Part shown: piece after piece, positions 37,679-45,704 of the stretch
Position numbering within the stretch: position 1 is the first letter of the stretch
Layout of the letters: the number at the start of each line of letters is the position of its first letter
Source of the DNA: Leifsonia sp. Root227
Lineage (GTDB): Bacteria; Actinomycetota; Actinomycetes; Actinomycetales; Microbacteriaceae
Direction of reading: 5' to 3'
Assembly (NCBI RefSeq): GCF_001428745.1
Contig: NZ_LMIO01000002.1
Coordinates: 767,533 to 831,532 of the forward strand
DNA length: 64,000 nucleotides
Made by a program: the position numbers and the translations under genes
Notes under the pieces: generated by a model
What the model was told of the DNA's origin: nothing
Seen by the model: the letters and a program-made list of their open reading frames with translations, nothing else
Database searches by the model: none

Positions 37679-37708
37679 TCCGGGTGCTGCTGTGATCCGG
37701 GTGCTGCT
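37675..37708 (+). repeat. 17-bp perfect tandem duplication at the kinase/regulator junction
   Basis: GTGATCCGGGTGCTGCT occurs twice back to back (37675-37691, 37692-37708). The first copy encodes MIRVLL and then hits TGA at 37693, which overlaps the GTG of the second copy. The ancestral overlapping start of the regulator thus seems to have been duplicated, leaving a six-codon mini-frame. Confidence 0.9.
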
Positions 37709-38354
37709 GGCCGACGACCAGCACCTCGTGCGCGCCGGCTTCCGGGCACTGCTGGAGGCCGAGGACGGCATCGACGTTGTCGGCGAGGCCGCGACCGGCC
37801 GAGACGCCGTCGCCCTGGCGAAGCTGCAGCGGCCGGACGTGGTGCTCATGGACATCCGGATGCCGGACGGCGACGGGCTGTGGGCCACGGAGGAGATCGT
37901 CCGCGACCCCGAGCTGGCAGACACGCACATCGTGATCGTGACCACCTTCGAGCTCGACGAGTACGTCGCCCAGGCGATCACGGCGGGCGCGAGCGGATTC
38001 CTGGTGAAGGACACCGAGCCGGTCGACCTCATCCGGGCGGTGCGCGTCGCTGCCGCAGGGGACGCGCTGCTGTCGCCTGGCGTCACCAAACGGCTCCTCG
38101 AACGCGTGGCAGGCGGGCTGCGGCCGGCGCCGCCGAGCACGGCCCTCGACGCGCTCACCGAACGGGAGCGCGAGGTGCTCGCGCTCGTCGGCCAGGGGCT
38201 GAGCAACGGCGAGATCGGCGAACGGCTCTACCTCAGCCCGCTCACCGCGAAGACGCACGTCTCCCGCATCATGCAGAAACTGGATGCGCGCGACAGGGTG
38301 CACCTGGTGGTGCTCGCCTACGAGAGCGGGCTCGTGCAGCCGGGGTGGCAGTAG
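37692..38354 (+). CDS. NarL/FixJ-family response regulator
   Basis: This 220-residue regulator has a receiver domain starting IRVLLADDQHLVRAGF, phosphoacceptor Asp54 (LMDIRMP), the VTTFELDEYV switch, and a LuxR helix-turn-helix (about 150-210, LTEREREVLALVGQGLSNGEI). It pairs with the kinase at 36497. Translation probably depends on re-initiation after the six-codon frame created by the duplication. Likely targets are its own operon and the SHOCT gene, from a shared upstream element. Confidence 0.95.
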   Translation: MIRVLLADDQHLVRAGFRALLEAEDGIDVVGEAATGRDAVALAKLQRPDVVLMDIRMPDGDGLWATEEIVRDPELADTHIVIVTTFELDEYVAQAITAGASGFLVKDTEPVDLIRAVRVAAAGDALLSPGVTKRLLERVAGGLRPAPPSTALDALTEREREVLALVGQGLSNGEIGERLYLSPLTAKTHVSRIMQKLDARDRVHLVVLAYESGLVQPGWQ

Positions 38355-38377
38355 CAGGACTGCCGCGCATCGTTCGT

Positions 38378-38390
38378 CCCACGGGAGTAC
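38378..38390. promoter_or_regulatory. CCCACGGGAGTAC element upstream of the SHOCT gene
   Basis: The 13-mer matches the minus strand of 36423-36435 with one difference and lies in the 138-base gap after the regulator gene. It is a candidate site for the NarL-type regulator. Confidence 0.45.
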
Positions 38391-38492
38391 GGACATTCAC
38401 TCCGCCGGGCCGATTCGCTTCAGGCCGCATCCGGCGAGGCTGATGGGGACGGTTCGCATCCGACGCGGACCGCAGTCACGATTGGAATCATC

Positions 38493-38813
38493 ATGCTCAG
38501 CACCATCGCCGCGACCACCGTCGCCGCCCACTGGGTCGGCCCGTGGGCGGGAGGGTTCGGCTTCCTGTTCCTCCTCATCCCGCTGTTCTGGATCGCTGTC
38601 TTCGTCCTGATCTTCGTGTTCGCGGGTCGCCGCTGGCGCCGGGCCGCCGCTGCGGGCTACGGCCCTGGATACGGCCGAGGCTGGGGAGGTGCCGCCGGCT
38701 CGCGTTCGGCCGAGGCCACCCTCGCAGAGCGCTTCGCACAGGGCGACATCGACGAGGTCGAGTACCGCGCACGGCTCGAAGTGCTCCGCGCCAACCGTCC
38801 CGCCGGGCAGTAG
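38493..38813 (+). CDS. Small SHOCT-domain membrane protein
   Basis: This 106-residue protein has one or two N-terminal membrane helices (about 18-45), a Gly/Tyr/Arg linker (GYGPGYGRGWGG) and a C-terminal SHOCT-like helix pair (TLAERFAQGDIDEVEYRARL). SHOCT domains are short oligomerisation helices seen in small membrane or envelope proteins. It follows the second two-component system and may be its output. The biochemical role is unknown. Confidence 0.88.
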   Translation: MLSTIAATTVAAHWVGPWAGGFGFLFLLIPLFWIAVFVLIFVFAGRRWRRAAAAGYGPGYGRGWGGAAGSRSAEATLAERFAQGDIDEVEYRARLEVLRANRPAGQ

Positions 38814-38866
38814 CGCAGGCCGGACCGGCGACGGCGGCACGAAAAGCGCGGGGGCGCGCGGACGGA

Positions 38867-38872
38867 TATGAT
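38867..38872 (+). promoter_or_regulatory. -10-like hexamer TATGAT before the kinase-like gene
   Basis: TATGAT is close to the -10 consensus and lies 42 bases before ATG 38915, which has its own GGAAGGA ribosome site, so this mRNA would have a normal leader. Confidence 0.5.
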
Positions 38873-38914
38873 CGTCCGGGCCGAAGACCCCCGTCACGGC
38901 CGGAAGGATTGGCC

Positions 38915-39826
38915 ATGAACGCTCTGTCAACGGCAGACGCCAGGAGCCTCGTGCTCGTGCTCGCCATCGCCGGAGCCGCGCTCCTCGTCGCCGCCGTCGT
39001 CTTCCTCGTGCTGTGGTTGCGCTCCCGCCGTTCGCACGCGCGGCTGAGTGGCCGGCGCGAGGAGAGCGAGCGGGACCGCATCGACAGGGAACTGGAGCTG
39101 GCCGAGCAGGCCGGCCGGTTCCGCATCGTGCGCGAACTCGGCGACGTGGCCATCCAGTCGGTCTCCCGCCTGGCGTCGCAGGCAGAGGGCGTCCGCTACG
39201 CCGCCGTCTCCGATCCGGAGGCCGCGGCACGCGCAGTCCCGGCGCTGGAGACCTCCGCACGGGATGCGCTCGGCGATCTGCGGCGCATCCAGACCGTCGT
39301 CCGCGACGGCGAGAGCGCTGCGATGCCGCAGCCCAGCCTGCACTCGGCCCGCGACCTGTTCCGGGTGATGCGGGACGCCGGGCTCGACGTCACGTTCACC
39401 GAGTCCGGCGACCGCTTCGAGCTCCGACAGGGCGCGGAGCTCGCGGTGTTCCGCATCCTGCAGTCCAGCCTGGAGAACGCACTCAAGCACGGCGGTCCTG
39501 GCACAGCGGTCGCGATCGGCTTCACCTGGACGGGCGACGGACTGCAGGTCAGCGTCGACGACGACGGCATCCGCTCTGCTGCGCGCAGGATGGGGCTCGC
39601 CGGGGAGGCGGTCGACCAGGCGACGCAGTACACGATCGACGAGGACCTGCGCGCCCTCACCGAGACGTACGACGGGGCAGGGCTCACCGGGATGCGCGAA
39701 CGTGCTGCGCTGTTCGGCGGGGTGCTGAACGCATCCACTGTTCCCGGCGTCGGGTTCTCTCTGTCCGTGGTGTTCCCTGCGCTGAAGTTCCACAACGGAG
39801 TGCACGGGGTCGACCTGGGGCGGTGA
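38915..39826 (+). CDS. Histidine-kinase-like ATPase lacking the phosphoacceptor His
   Basis: This 303-residue protein has one N-terminal membrane helix (about 10-33), a coiled region and a HATPase domain (LQSSLENALKHGG, VDDDGIRSAARRMG, GMRERAALFGG). Where NarL-type kinases read RELHD the sequence has RELGD, with Gly76 replacing the phosphorylated His. It also lacks an adjacent regulator. It probably cannot phosphorylate itself in the usual way and may act as an accessory or inhibitory partner of another kinase, for example the one at 36497. Confidence 0.88.
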   Translation: MNALSTADARSLVLVLAIAGAALLVAAVVFLVLWLRSRRSHARLSGRREESERDRIDRELELAEQAGRFRIVRELGDVAIQSVSRLASQAEGVRYAAVSDPEAAARAVPALETSARDALGDLRRIQTVVRDGESAAMPQPSLHSARDLFRVMRDAGLDVTFTESGDRFELRQGAELAVFRILQSSLENALKHGGPGTAVAIGFTWTGDGLQVSVDDDGIRSAARRMGLAGEAVDQATQYTIDEDLRALTETYDGAGLTGMRERAALFGGVLNASTVPGVGFSLSVVFPALKFHNGVHGVDLGR

Positions 39827-39859
39827 CCGCCCGGTCGACGCGACGCCCGGCGCGCCGGC

Positions 39860-40426
39860 TCAGTCGTCCAGGTGGTCGCGGCCAGGCAGCCAGCTGAGCC
39901 CAGGGACGCCCCAGGAGTTCTTCTTCTGCACCTTCTTCGCCGCCTTGGCGAACGGGTGGCTCAGCCTGTCGACGTAGAGCACACCGTCCAGGTGGTCGAA
40001 CTCGTGCTGGAAGATGCGCGCCAGCCAGCCGTCTGCGCGAATCTCGAACGGCGTGCCGTCGAGGTCGACGGCCTCCAGGATGACGCTCTCAGCGCGGCGG
40101 AGCGGGAACCGCTCGCCGGGGAACGACAGGCAGCCCTCCGCCTCTGCGTCCTCGTCGAGCTCGCCGATACCGGTCGGACTGATCCACAGCACCGGGTTGA
40201 CGGCGACGCCGCGGTGCAGCACGTCGTCGTCGTCCGTCCAGCCGAACACGAACAAGCGGAGAGGGACGCCGACCTGCGGGCCGGCCAGACCGACGCCGGG
40301 AGCGGCGTCCATCGTCTCGAACATGTCGTCGACGAGGGTGCGCAGCGCGTCGTCGAACTCCGTGACGGGAGCGGCTGGTGCGTGCAGGACAGGGTCTCCG
40401 GTGATCCGGATGGGAAGGACGGCCAT
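39860..40426 (-). CDS. def: Peptide deformylase
   Basis: Def removes the N-formyl group from new proteins. The 188-residue protein carries the three motifs GVGLAGPQVG, EGCLSFPG and QHEFDHLDG, which provide the metal ligands Cys, His, His and the catalytic Glu. The C-terminal tail (KKVQKKNSWGVPGLSWLPG) is longer than in E. coli, as in actinobacterial enzymes. It diverges from the transporter gene at 40467, and both starts have close -10-like hexamers. Confidence 0.96.
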   Translation of the reverse strand: MAVLPIRITGDPVLHAPAAPVTEFDDALRTLVDDMFETMDAAPGVGLAGPQVGVPLRLFVFGWTDDDDVLHRGVAVNPVLWISPTGIGELDEDAEAEGCLSFPGERFPLRRAESVILEAVDLDGTPFEIRADGWLARIFQHEFDHLDGVLYVDRLSHPFAKAAKKVQKKNSWGVPGLSWLPGRDHLDD

Positions 40427-40432
40427 TCAGCA

Positions 40433-40438
40433 AGAATA
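40433..40438 (-). promoter_or_regulatory. -10-like hexamer TATTCT before def
   Basis: On the minus strand TATTCT ends 6 bases before the def ATG at 40426; a leaderless mRNA is predicted. Confidence 0.55.
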
Positions 40439-40454
40439 TCGGGGGGAAACTGGA

Positions 40455-40460
40455 TAGGGT
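40455..40460 (+). promoter_or_regulatory. -10-like hexamer TAGGGT before the DMT transporter
   Basis: TAGGGT lies 6 bases before GTG 40467. With the def hexamer it makes a compact divergent promoter pair 16 bases apart. Confidence 0.5.
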
Positions 40461-40466
40461 CGTGGG

Positions 40467-41432
40467 GTGGGTACGGAACTGATGGATGCGCTCGACCTGG
40501 CCTATGAGCCGAGTCAGCTCCTGGGCATCCCGATCGCGCTCATCGGCGCGTGTTTCCTCTCCATCGGGGCCCAGCTCCAGCACCACGGCGTCGCCAAGGT
40601 CGAGGCCAACACGCAGGATGCGCAGTCCGGCCTCAACCTCCGTCAGCTCGGCCTGCTGCTCGCCCGCCCGTCGTGGGTCATCGGCACGGTGCTGCTCGGT
40701 CTCGCCATCGTCTTCCAGCTCGTCAGCCTGAAGCTGTCGCCGATCATCCTGGTGCAGCCGCTCGGCGTCGTCGGGCTCGTCATCACGAGCATCCTGAACG
40801 CCAGGGTCAGCGGGGTGAAGCTCAACCACCGGTCGGTGATCGCGGTGAGCCTCTGCGTGGGCGGTGTCGGTGCGTTCGTGCTGATCGCCGCGGTGTACGC
40901 CCGCGACCGGCCCGTGACGACGCAGGCGCTCGTGGAGATCCTGATCATCCTCGCCGTCGTGCTGCTCGCCTTCGGCGCCCTGTTCTACTTCCTGCGCGCC
41001 AGGTTCAAGGCGATCATCTACATCATCGGCGCCGGTGTGCTCTACGGTTTCGTCGCGACTCTCGCCAAGGTGGTCATCGACCGCATCTCCCGGCAGGAAT
41101 GGGACTGGCTGCTGGTGCTCTGCATCGTGGCGCTGCTGGCGGCCGCGATCCTGGGCGCGTACTTCGTGCAGAACGCGTACTCGTCCGGGCCTCCCGATCT
41201 GGTGATCGCGGGCCTGACGGTGGTCGACCCTCTGGTCGCGGTGACCATCGGCATCGTCATCCTCGACGAGGCCGCAGGGGCGCCCTGGTGGGCCATGGTC
41301 GGCTTCGTCCTGTCCGGCGCCGTCGCCATCTACGGCGTCTTCCAGCTCGCGAAACACCACCCGCAGGCGGCCTCCGCCGCGCCGGTCGCTGCAGCGGTTG
41401 CCGACAAAACAACGGATTCCGGCTTAGACTAG
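40467..41432 (+). CDS. DMT/NIPA-like multi-helix transporter
   Basis: This 321-residue membrane protein has about nine hydrophobic helices with the EamA/NIPA pattern (GIPIALIGACFLSIGAQLQHHG at the start, LSPIILVQPLGVVGLVITSI near residue 90, GLTVVDPLVAVTIGIVILDE near 250). NIPA members move Mg2+, DMT members move small metabolites, and the sequence does not decide between these. It lies 90 bases before the glycosyltransferase gene, a pairing that could relate to envelope building but may be chance. Confidence 0.85.
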   Translation: MGTELMDALDLAYEPSQLLGIPIALIGACFLSIGAQLQHHGVAKVEANTQDAQSGLNLRQLGLLLARPSWVIGTVLLGLAIVFQLVSLKLSPIILVQPLGVVGLVITSILNARVSGVKLNHRSVIAVSLCVGGVGAFVLIAAVYARDRPVTTQALVEILIILAVVLLAFGALFYFLRARFKAIIYIIGAGVLYGFVATLAKVVIDRISRQEWDWLLVLCIVALLAAAILGAYFVQNAYSSGPPDLVIAGLTVVDPLVAVTIGIVILDEAAGAPWWAMVGFVLSGAVAIYGVFQLAKHHPQAASAAPVAAAVADKTTDSGLD

Positions 41433-41522
41433 GCCGTTGAATCAGCCGGTCGGGCCCCGATCGGCGAGCGAACACCGTCGCCGGATTCACCATCCCGGCC
41501 CACTAACGTAGGGATTCACCAC

Positions 41523-42785
41523 GTGCCCGATACGAGCGGACAGCCGAGCAGTACGCCCGCCCAGCCCCCCGTTCCGGCCAAGAAGCCGCTGACCGTCGTG
41601 ATCGGGGCCGACACGTTCGCCCCCGACGTCAACGGCGCGGCGCGGTTCGCCGAGCGGCTCGCAGCAGGGCTCGTCTCCCGTGGGCACGACGTCCACATCG
41701 TCGCGCCGGCGGCCAGCCGCAAGCACGGCACCTGGGTCGAGGAGCACGAGGGCCAGAAGATGACGGCGCACCGGCTGTACAGCTGGCGCTGGTACCCGCA
41801 CGACTGGCTGCGGTTCGCGATCCCGTGGCGGATCAAGCAGAACAGCGCGCGCATCCTGGACGAGGTGAAGCCGGATGTCGTGCACTTCCAGTCGCACATC
41901 GTCGTCGGCCGCGGGCTCTCCCAGGAGGCGCAGAAGCGCGGCATCCGGATCATCGGCACGAACCACTTCATGCCGGAGAACATGCTGGAGTTCACGCTCC
42001 TGCCTCGGTTCATCCAGGACTACGCGATAGGCCTGGCCTGGAAGGCGGCGCGCCGCACGTTCGGTCGTGCAGAAGCGGTCACGACCCCGACGGCGAAGGC
42101 CGCTCAGTTCCTGGAGAAGTACACCGGACTGCGCAACGTGCACGCGATCTCCTGCGGCATCGACGCCCACAACTACACGCCGGACTTCACGCCGCGCACC
42201 GGCAACCGCATCCTGTTCGTCGGGCGCGTGACGGGGGAGAAGCAGATCGACGTTCTGCTGAAGGCCGTCTCGCTGCTGCCGTCCGATCTGGATGCGCAGC
42301 TCGAGATCGTCGGAGGTGGCGACCAGCTCAAGAACCTGCAGTCCCTCGCCGAACAGCTCGGCATCGCCGACCGGGTGACGTTCACCGGCTATGTGACCGA
42401 CGAGGAACTGCGCCAGGCGTACACCCGCGCAACCGTGTTCGGGATGCCGTCGATCGCCGAACTGCAGTCGATCGCGACGATGGAGGCGATGGCCTCCGCG
42501 CTGCCGGTCGTCGCGGCGAACGCGATGGCGCTCCCGCACCTCGTGCACGACGGCGAGAACGGCTACCTCTTCGAGCCAGGCAACGCACAGCACCTCGCCG
42601 ACCGCCTCGAGCACGTCCTCACCCTGCCGCAGGAGGAGCTCGACGTGCTCAAGAACGCGTCGCTCCGCATCGTCGCCGCGCACGACATCCAGACGACGAT
42701 CAGCACCTTCGAAAGCCTGTATCGTGGTGAGCCGGTGGCCGACCCTGTGACGGAATCGGCCCCACCAGTGCCCAGCACGGACTGA
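41523..42785 (+). CDS. GT4-family glycosyltransferase
   Basis: This 420-residue enzyme has the GT-B fold: N-terminal acceptor domain (VVIGADTFAPDVNGAARFAERLAAGL, VHFQSHIVVGRGL) and C-terminal donor domain (ILFVGRVTGEKQIDVLLKA near 235, GYVTDEELRQAYTRA, then the ELQSIATMEAMASALPVVA EX7E region near 315). It is similar in layout to actinobacterial mannosyl- and glucosyl-transferases acting on lipid acceptors. Sugar donor and acceptor are not assigned. GTG 41523 starts it; a TAACGT hexamer is 13 bases upstream. Confidence 0.9.
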   Translation: MPDTSGQPSSTPAQPPVPAKKPLTVVIGADTFAPDVNGAARFAERLAAGLVSRGHDVHIVAPAASRKHGTWVEEHEGQKMTAHRLYSWRWYPHDWLRFAIPWRIKQNSARILDEVKPDVVHFQSHIVVGRGLSQEAQKRGIRIIGTNHFMPENMLEFTLLPRFIQDYAIGLAWKAARRTFGRAEAVTTPTAKAAQFLEKYTGLRNVHAISCGIDAHNYTPDFTPRTGNRILFVGRVTGEKQIDVLLKAVSLLPSDLDAQLEIVGGGDQLKNLQSLAEQLGIADRVTFTGYVTDEELRQAYTRATVFGMPSIAELQSIATMEAMASALPVVAANAMALPHLVHDGENGYLFEPGNAQHLADRLEHVLTLPQEELDVLKNASLRIVAAHDIQTTISTFESLYRGEPVADPVTESAPPVPSTD

Positions 42786-42795
42786 ACGGGCACAC

Positions 42796-42869
42796 GGGGC
42801 GGTAGCTCAGCTGGTTAGAGCATCGGACTCATAATCCGCCGGTCACGGGTTCAAGTCCCGTCCGCCCTA
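42796..42869 (+). tRNA. tRNA-Met (CAT)
   Basis: The cloverleaf folds: acceptor GGGGCGG with CCGCCCT (one terminal G-T pair), anticodon CAT at 42830-42832 in CTCATAA, T loop TTCAAGT. It reads as elongator Met. The same anticodon occurs in tRNA-Ile2 (modified to lysidine), which sequence alone cannot exclude with certainty. CCA is not encoded. Confidence 0.92.
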
Positions 42870-42944
42870 CCGACGCCGGGTGCGTGGCTCAGTGCCTCAG
42901 CGCATCCGCCAGCGGCAGGAAGCGCTGAGGCCGCATCCGCGCGG

Positions 42945-43382
42945 TCAGCCTTTCTTGAGCTCCTCCGCGAACATCACGATGATCCCGCTCGGCCCGCGGA
43001 GGTAGCTGAGCTTGTAGACGTCCTGATACGTCGCCACGCCGCGCAGCGGGTAGCAGCCGTGCTTCGCGGCGATGGCGAGGGCGGCGTCGATGTCGTCGAC
43101 CGAGAAGGCGACGCGGTGCATCCCGATCTCGTTGGGGAGCGTCGGCTCGGTCTCGATCGCATCCGGGTGGAGATACTCGAACAGTTCGAGCTGGCCGCTG
43201 CCGTCCGGGGTCTGCAGCATCGCGATCTTGGCGTGGTTGCCGTCGAGGCCGACAGCGGTGTCCGCCCACTCGCCGCTGACCGTGTCGCGGCCGAGCACGG
43301 TGAGACCGAGGTCGGTGAAGAAGGAGATGGTCGCTTCGAGGTCGCGCACGGCGATCCCCACGTTCTCGAACTTGATAGCCAT
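42945..43382 (-). CDS. VOC-family protein (glyoxalase/bleomycin resistance fold)
   Basis: This 145-residue protein is a single vicinal-oxygen-chelate domain with two beta-alpha-beta modules: IKFENVGIAVRDLEATISFF and HRVAFSVDDIDAALAIA. Likely metal ligands include the His in GMHRVAF and Glu in LELFEYLHP and IIVMFAEE. The family includes glyoxalases, epimerases and dioxygenases, and the specific reaction is not clear. It is a single gene on the minus strand following tRNA-Met. Confidence 0.9.
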   Translation of the reverse strand: MAIKFENVGIAVRDLEATISFFTDLGLTVLGRDTVSGEWADTAVGLDGNHAKIAMLQTPDGSGQLELFEYLHPDAIETEPTLPNEIGMHRVAFSVDDIDAALAIAAKHGCYPLRGVATYQDVYKLSYLRGPSGIIVMFAEELKKG

Positions 43383-43470
43383 GCTGCATGGTATCCAGGG
43401 CGGCCGACGGTGGTCGAGAACGACGGCACCGCCGACAGCGATGAGACCGCCGAGGGCGATGAGAACGCCG

Positions 43471-44826
43471 TCAGGCGAACGCGAACGACAGCGCGACTCC
43501 GACGATGATGGCGACCCCGATGTAGACCAGGTTCGGGAGCTGGAACGAGTGGTCGACGACGAACCGGCCCATCTTGGTGGTGCCGGTCTGGTCGAACGCC
43601 ACCGTCGCCACCTGGCTGCCGTTGGCCGGGAGCGTGTAGATGCCCATCGTCGCCGGCCACAGGCCGACCAGAAGGGCAGCAGGCAGCCCGATCGTGATGC
43701 CGATGGGCACGATGGCGTTGGTGGCGCTCGACTGGCTGGTGGTCAGCATCGCCACCGCGAACAGGGCGATGGCGAACAGCACGGCGCCGAGGAAGGCCGA
43801 CGAGCCGGACACCACAGAGCCGAGCCCATCGACGATGAGCTTCTGGTTCGCCGCGACGAACGTGTTGGCCAGCCACGCGATCCCGAACAGCGCGATGGCG
43901 CCGACCATCCCGGCAGGGAACGTGGCCTGCTTCGGCACGTCAGAGGCTTTGACCTTGCAGAGCAGGAAGATCAGCGCGGCGATGACGCCCATCGTCACCT
44001 CGATGATCACCGTCACGCTAAGCCGGAGCGGACTGCCGTCGTCGTTGGTCCCGATCACCGGGCGCAGCCCCTCGAACAGCCCGAAGAACACGATCACGCC
44101 GACCCCGACGAGGAAGATGGCCGCGGACAGCACGGCCGTGCGCGGGAGCTTCTGGTCGTGGGCGTCCTCGGTGGGCGGCTGGATCTGACCGTCGGCGAGG
44201 CGCTTCTGGAACACCGGGTCGTCCTCCAGGTTCTTGCCGTGGCGCATCATGACGAGCGCGGCCACGAAGAGCCCGGCGATGGATGCGGGCCACATGATCA
44301 GCAGGAGCCCGCCGAGATCGACGCCCTGCGGTGCGAGCAGCACCACCATCGAGGCGGTCGCCGCCGACACCGGGGAGCAGAGGATGCCGACCTGGGACGC
44401 CACAGCCGACACCGACAGGGCGCGCTCGGGGCGGATCTTCTGCTGGTACGACACGTCGTAGATCACCGGGAGCAGCGGGTAGAAGATGTTGCCGGTTCCC
44501 GCTCCGACTGTGAACAGGAACGACATGGCCGGCGCGAGGAACACCACGGAGCGTGGGCGGCGCCTGATCACCTTGGCCGCGACGGACACCATCCACTCGA
44601 TGCCTCCCGCTGCCTGCATGGTCGATGCGGCGGTGATGACCGTGATGACGATGAAGACCGCATCCACCGGGGCGCTGCCCGGCGCCTCTCCGAAGCCGAA
44701 GACGAGCACGGCGACGCCGACGAGCCCCCACACGCCGAGCCCGATGCCGCTGGTGCGGGTGCCCATGTAGATCGCGGCGACCACGACCACGAGCTGCGCG
44801 ACGAGCACCCACACGTTGTCGTTCAC
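43471..44826 (-). CDS. Anaerobic C4-dicarboxylate transporter family protein (DcuA/DcuB-like)
   Basis: This 451-residue carrier has about ten to twelve helices and family landmarks such as TVGAGTGNIFYPLLPVIYDV, CSPVSAATASMVVLLA and LTTSQSSATNAIVPIGITIGLP. DcuA/B proteins exchange fumarate, succinate, malate or aspartate. GTG 44826 overlaps the stop of the peptidase E gene by 4 bases, so the two are translated together. The pairing suggests release of aspartate from Asp-X dipeptides and its movement across the membrane. Confidence 0.92.
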   Translation of the reverse strand: MNDNVWVLVAQLVVVVAAIYMGTRTSGIGLGVWGLVGVAVLVFGFGEAPGSAPVDAVFIVITVITAASTMQAAGGIEWMVSVAAKVIRRRPRSVVFLAPAMSFLFTVGAGTGNIFYPLLPVIYDVSYQQKIRPERALSVSAVASQVGILCSPVSAATASMVVLLAPQGVDLGGLLLIMWPASIAGLFVAALVMMRHGKNLEDDPVFQKRLADGQIQPPTEDAHDQKLPRTAVLSAAIFLVGVGVIVFFGLFEGLRPVIGTNDDGSPLRLSVTVIIEVTMGVIAALIFLLCKVKASDVPKQATFPAGMVGAIALFGIAWLANTFVAANQKLIVDGLGSVVSGSSAFLGAVLFAIALFAVAMLTTSQSSATNAIVPIGITIGLPAALLVGLWPATMGIYTLPANGSQVATVAFDQTGTTKMGRFVVDHSFQLPNLVYIGVAIIVGVALSFAFA

Positions 44827-45563
44827 GACGACGGTCCAGCGGTGACGGGCGCAGAGCCGGTCAGGATGCGGGTGGGCAGCGGTGTCTCGACGATCTGGCC
44901 GTCGATCGCTTCGACGCGCACGGCGAGCGGTGCATCCACGGGGCTGATGGCGGTGACGAAGCCGCTGCTGTCGAAGTGCAGCGACTGGAGGTTCCCGACG
45001 GCGTACCCGGTGCTGAGCTCTCCGCTGAGCAGCGCGGCGTGGAACAGCGGCTTCCGTTGGTCCTCGGCGTCGTAGTGCGGGCAGAAGCTGCCGTGAAGGA
45101 AGCCGAGGCCCTCGGGGAGCACCCGCAGCGGCGGGCCGTAGCTGTCGGTCGTTCCGCCCTCGAACCAGCAGATGCCGCCAGCGCTGCCACCGGTGAAGAC
45201 GACGTTGGACGCAGGGTCGTCCCACAGCTCCCGCAGGATCATGTCGAGGCCCTGCCGTCGCCACACGTCGAGCATGTTGGCCGTGTTGCCGCCGCCCACG
45301 TGGATCACGTCGAAACCGCGGACGAACCCGGCGAGGTCCTCGACGGCGCGATGGAACAGCGGCAGGTGGTGCGGGGCGCACCGGTCGGAATCGTAGGTGG
45401 AGTAGAAGCTCACGATGTACGCGGCATCGTCTCCGGTCGCCGTGCCGAGGAACAGCACGCGAGGCCGCTCCGTGCCGGTCAACCCCAGGATGTAGTCGTG
45501 CGTCGGATCGTTCCGCCGATCCATCATGGCCCTTCCGGCCCCCGTCGCCACCACGTGCCCCAC
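44823..45563 (-). CDS. Peptidase E-like protein (family S51, Asp-X dipeptidase type)
   Basis: This 246-residue hydrolase has the S51 nucleophile motif GGSAGGICWF (Ser near residue 115), the HVGGGNTANMLDVW strand and GSFCPHYDAE near residue 160, as in peptidase E. It probably cleaves dipeptides with N-terminal Asp in the cytoplasm. GTG 45563 is chosen because GGAGGTGG sits 6 bases upstream; an earlier GTG at 45581 is in frame. It is the first gene of a pair with the DcuA/B-like carrier. Confidence 0.9.
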   Translation of the reverse strand: MGHVVATGAGRAMMDRRNDPTHDYILGLTGTERPRVLFLGTATGDDAAYIVSFYSTYDSDRCAPHHLPLFHRAVEDLAGFVRGFDVIHVGGGNTANMLDVWRRQGLDMILRELWDDPASNVVFTGGSAGGICWFEGGTTDSYGPPLRVLPEGLGFLHGSFCPHYDAEDQRKPLFHAALLSGELSTGYAVGNLQSLHFDSSGFVTAISPVDAPLAVRVEAIDGQIVETPLPTRILTGSAPVTAGPSS

Positions 45564-45692
45564 AGCCCACCTCCGTGTCACCAGCGATACGTGTGCTCAG
45601 GCTAGCGGCGCTCTCGACGGGTTGTCGAGGAGTCGGATTCGCCGGTGGGGGACCTCATCCTGGCGGTGGATGCGCGGGGAGCGGCGCGTCAA

Positions 45693-45698
45693 TACGGT
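45693..45698 (+). promoter_or_regulatory. -10-like hexamer TACGGT before the small membrane protein
   Basis: TACGGT ends 6 bases before GTG 45705. It supports that start over longer alternatives and predicts a leaderless mRNA. Confidence 0.45.
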
Positions 45699-45704
45699 GG
45701 GACG

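Noticed and set aside
42796..42869. tRNA-Ile2 with CAT anticodon
   Set aside because: Overall arm sequences look like elongator tRNA-Met, but the distinction rests on resemblance and was not tested with a model.
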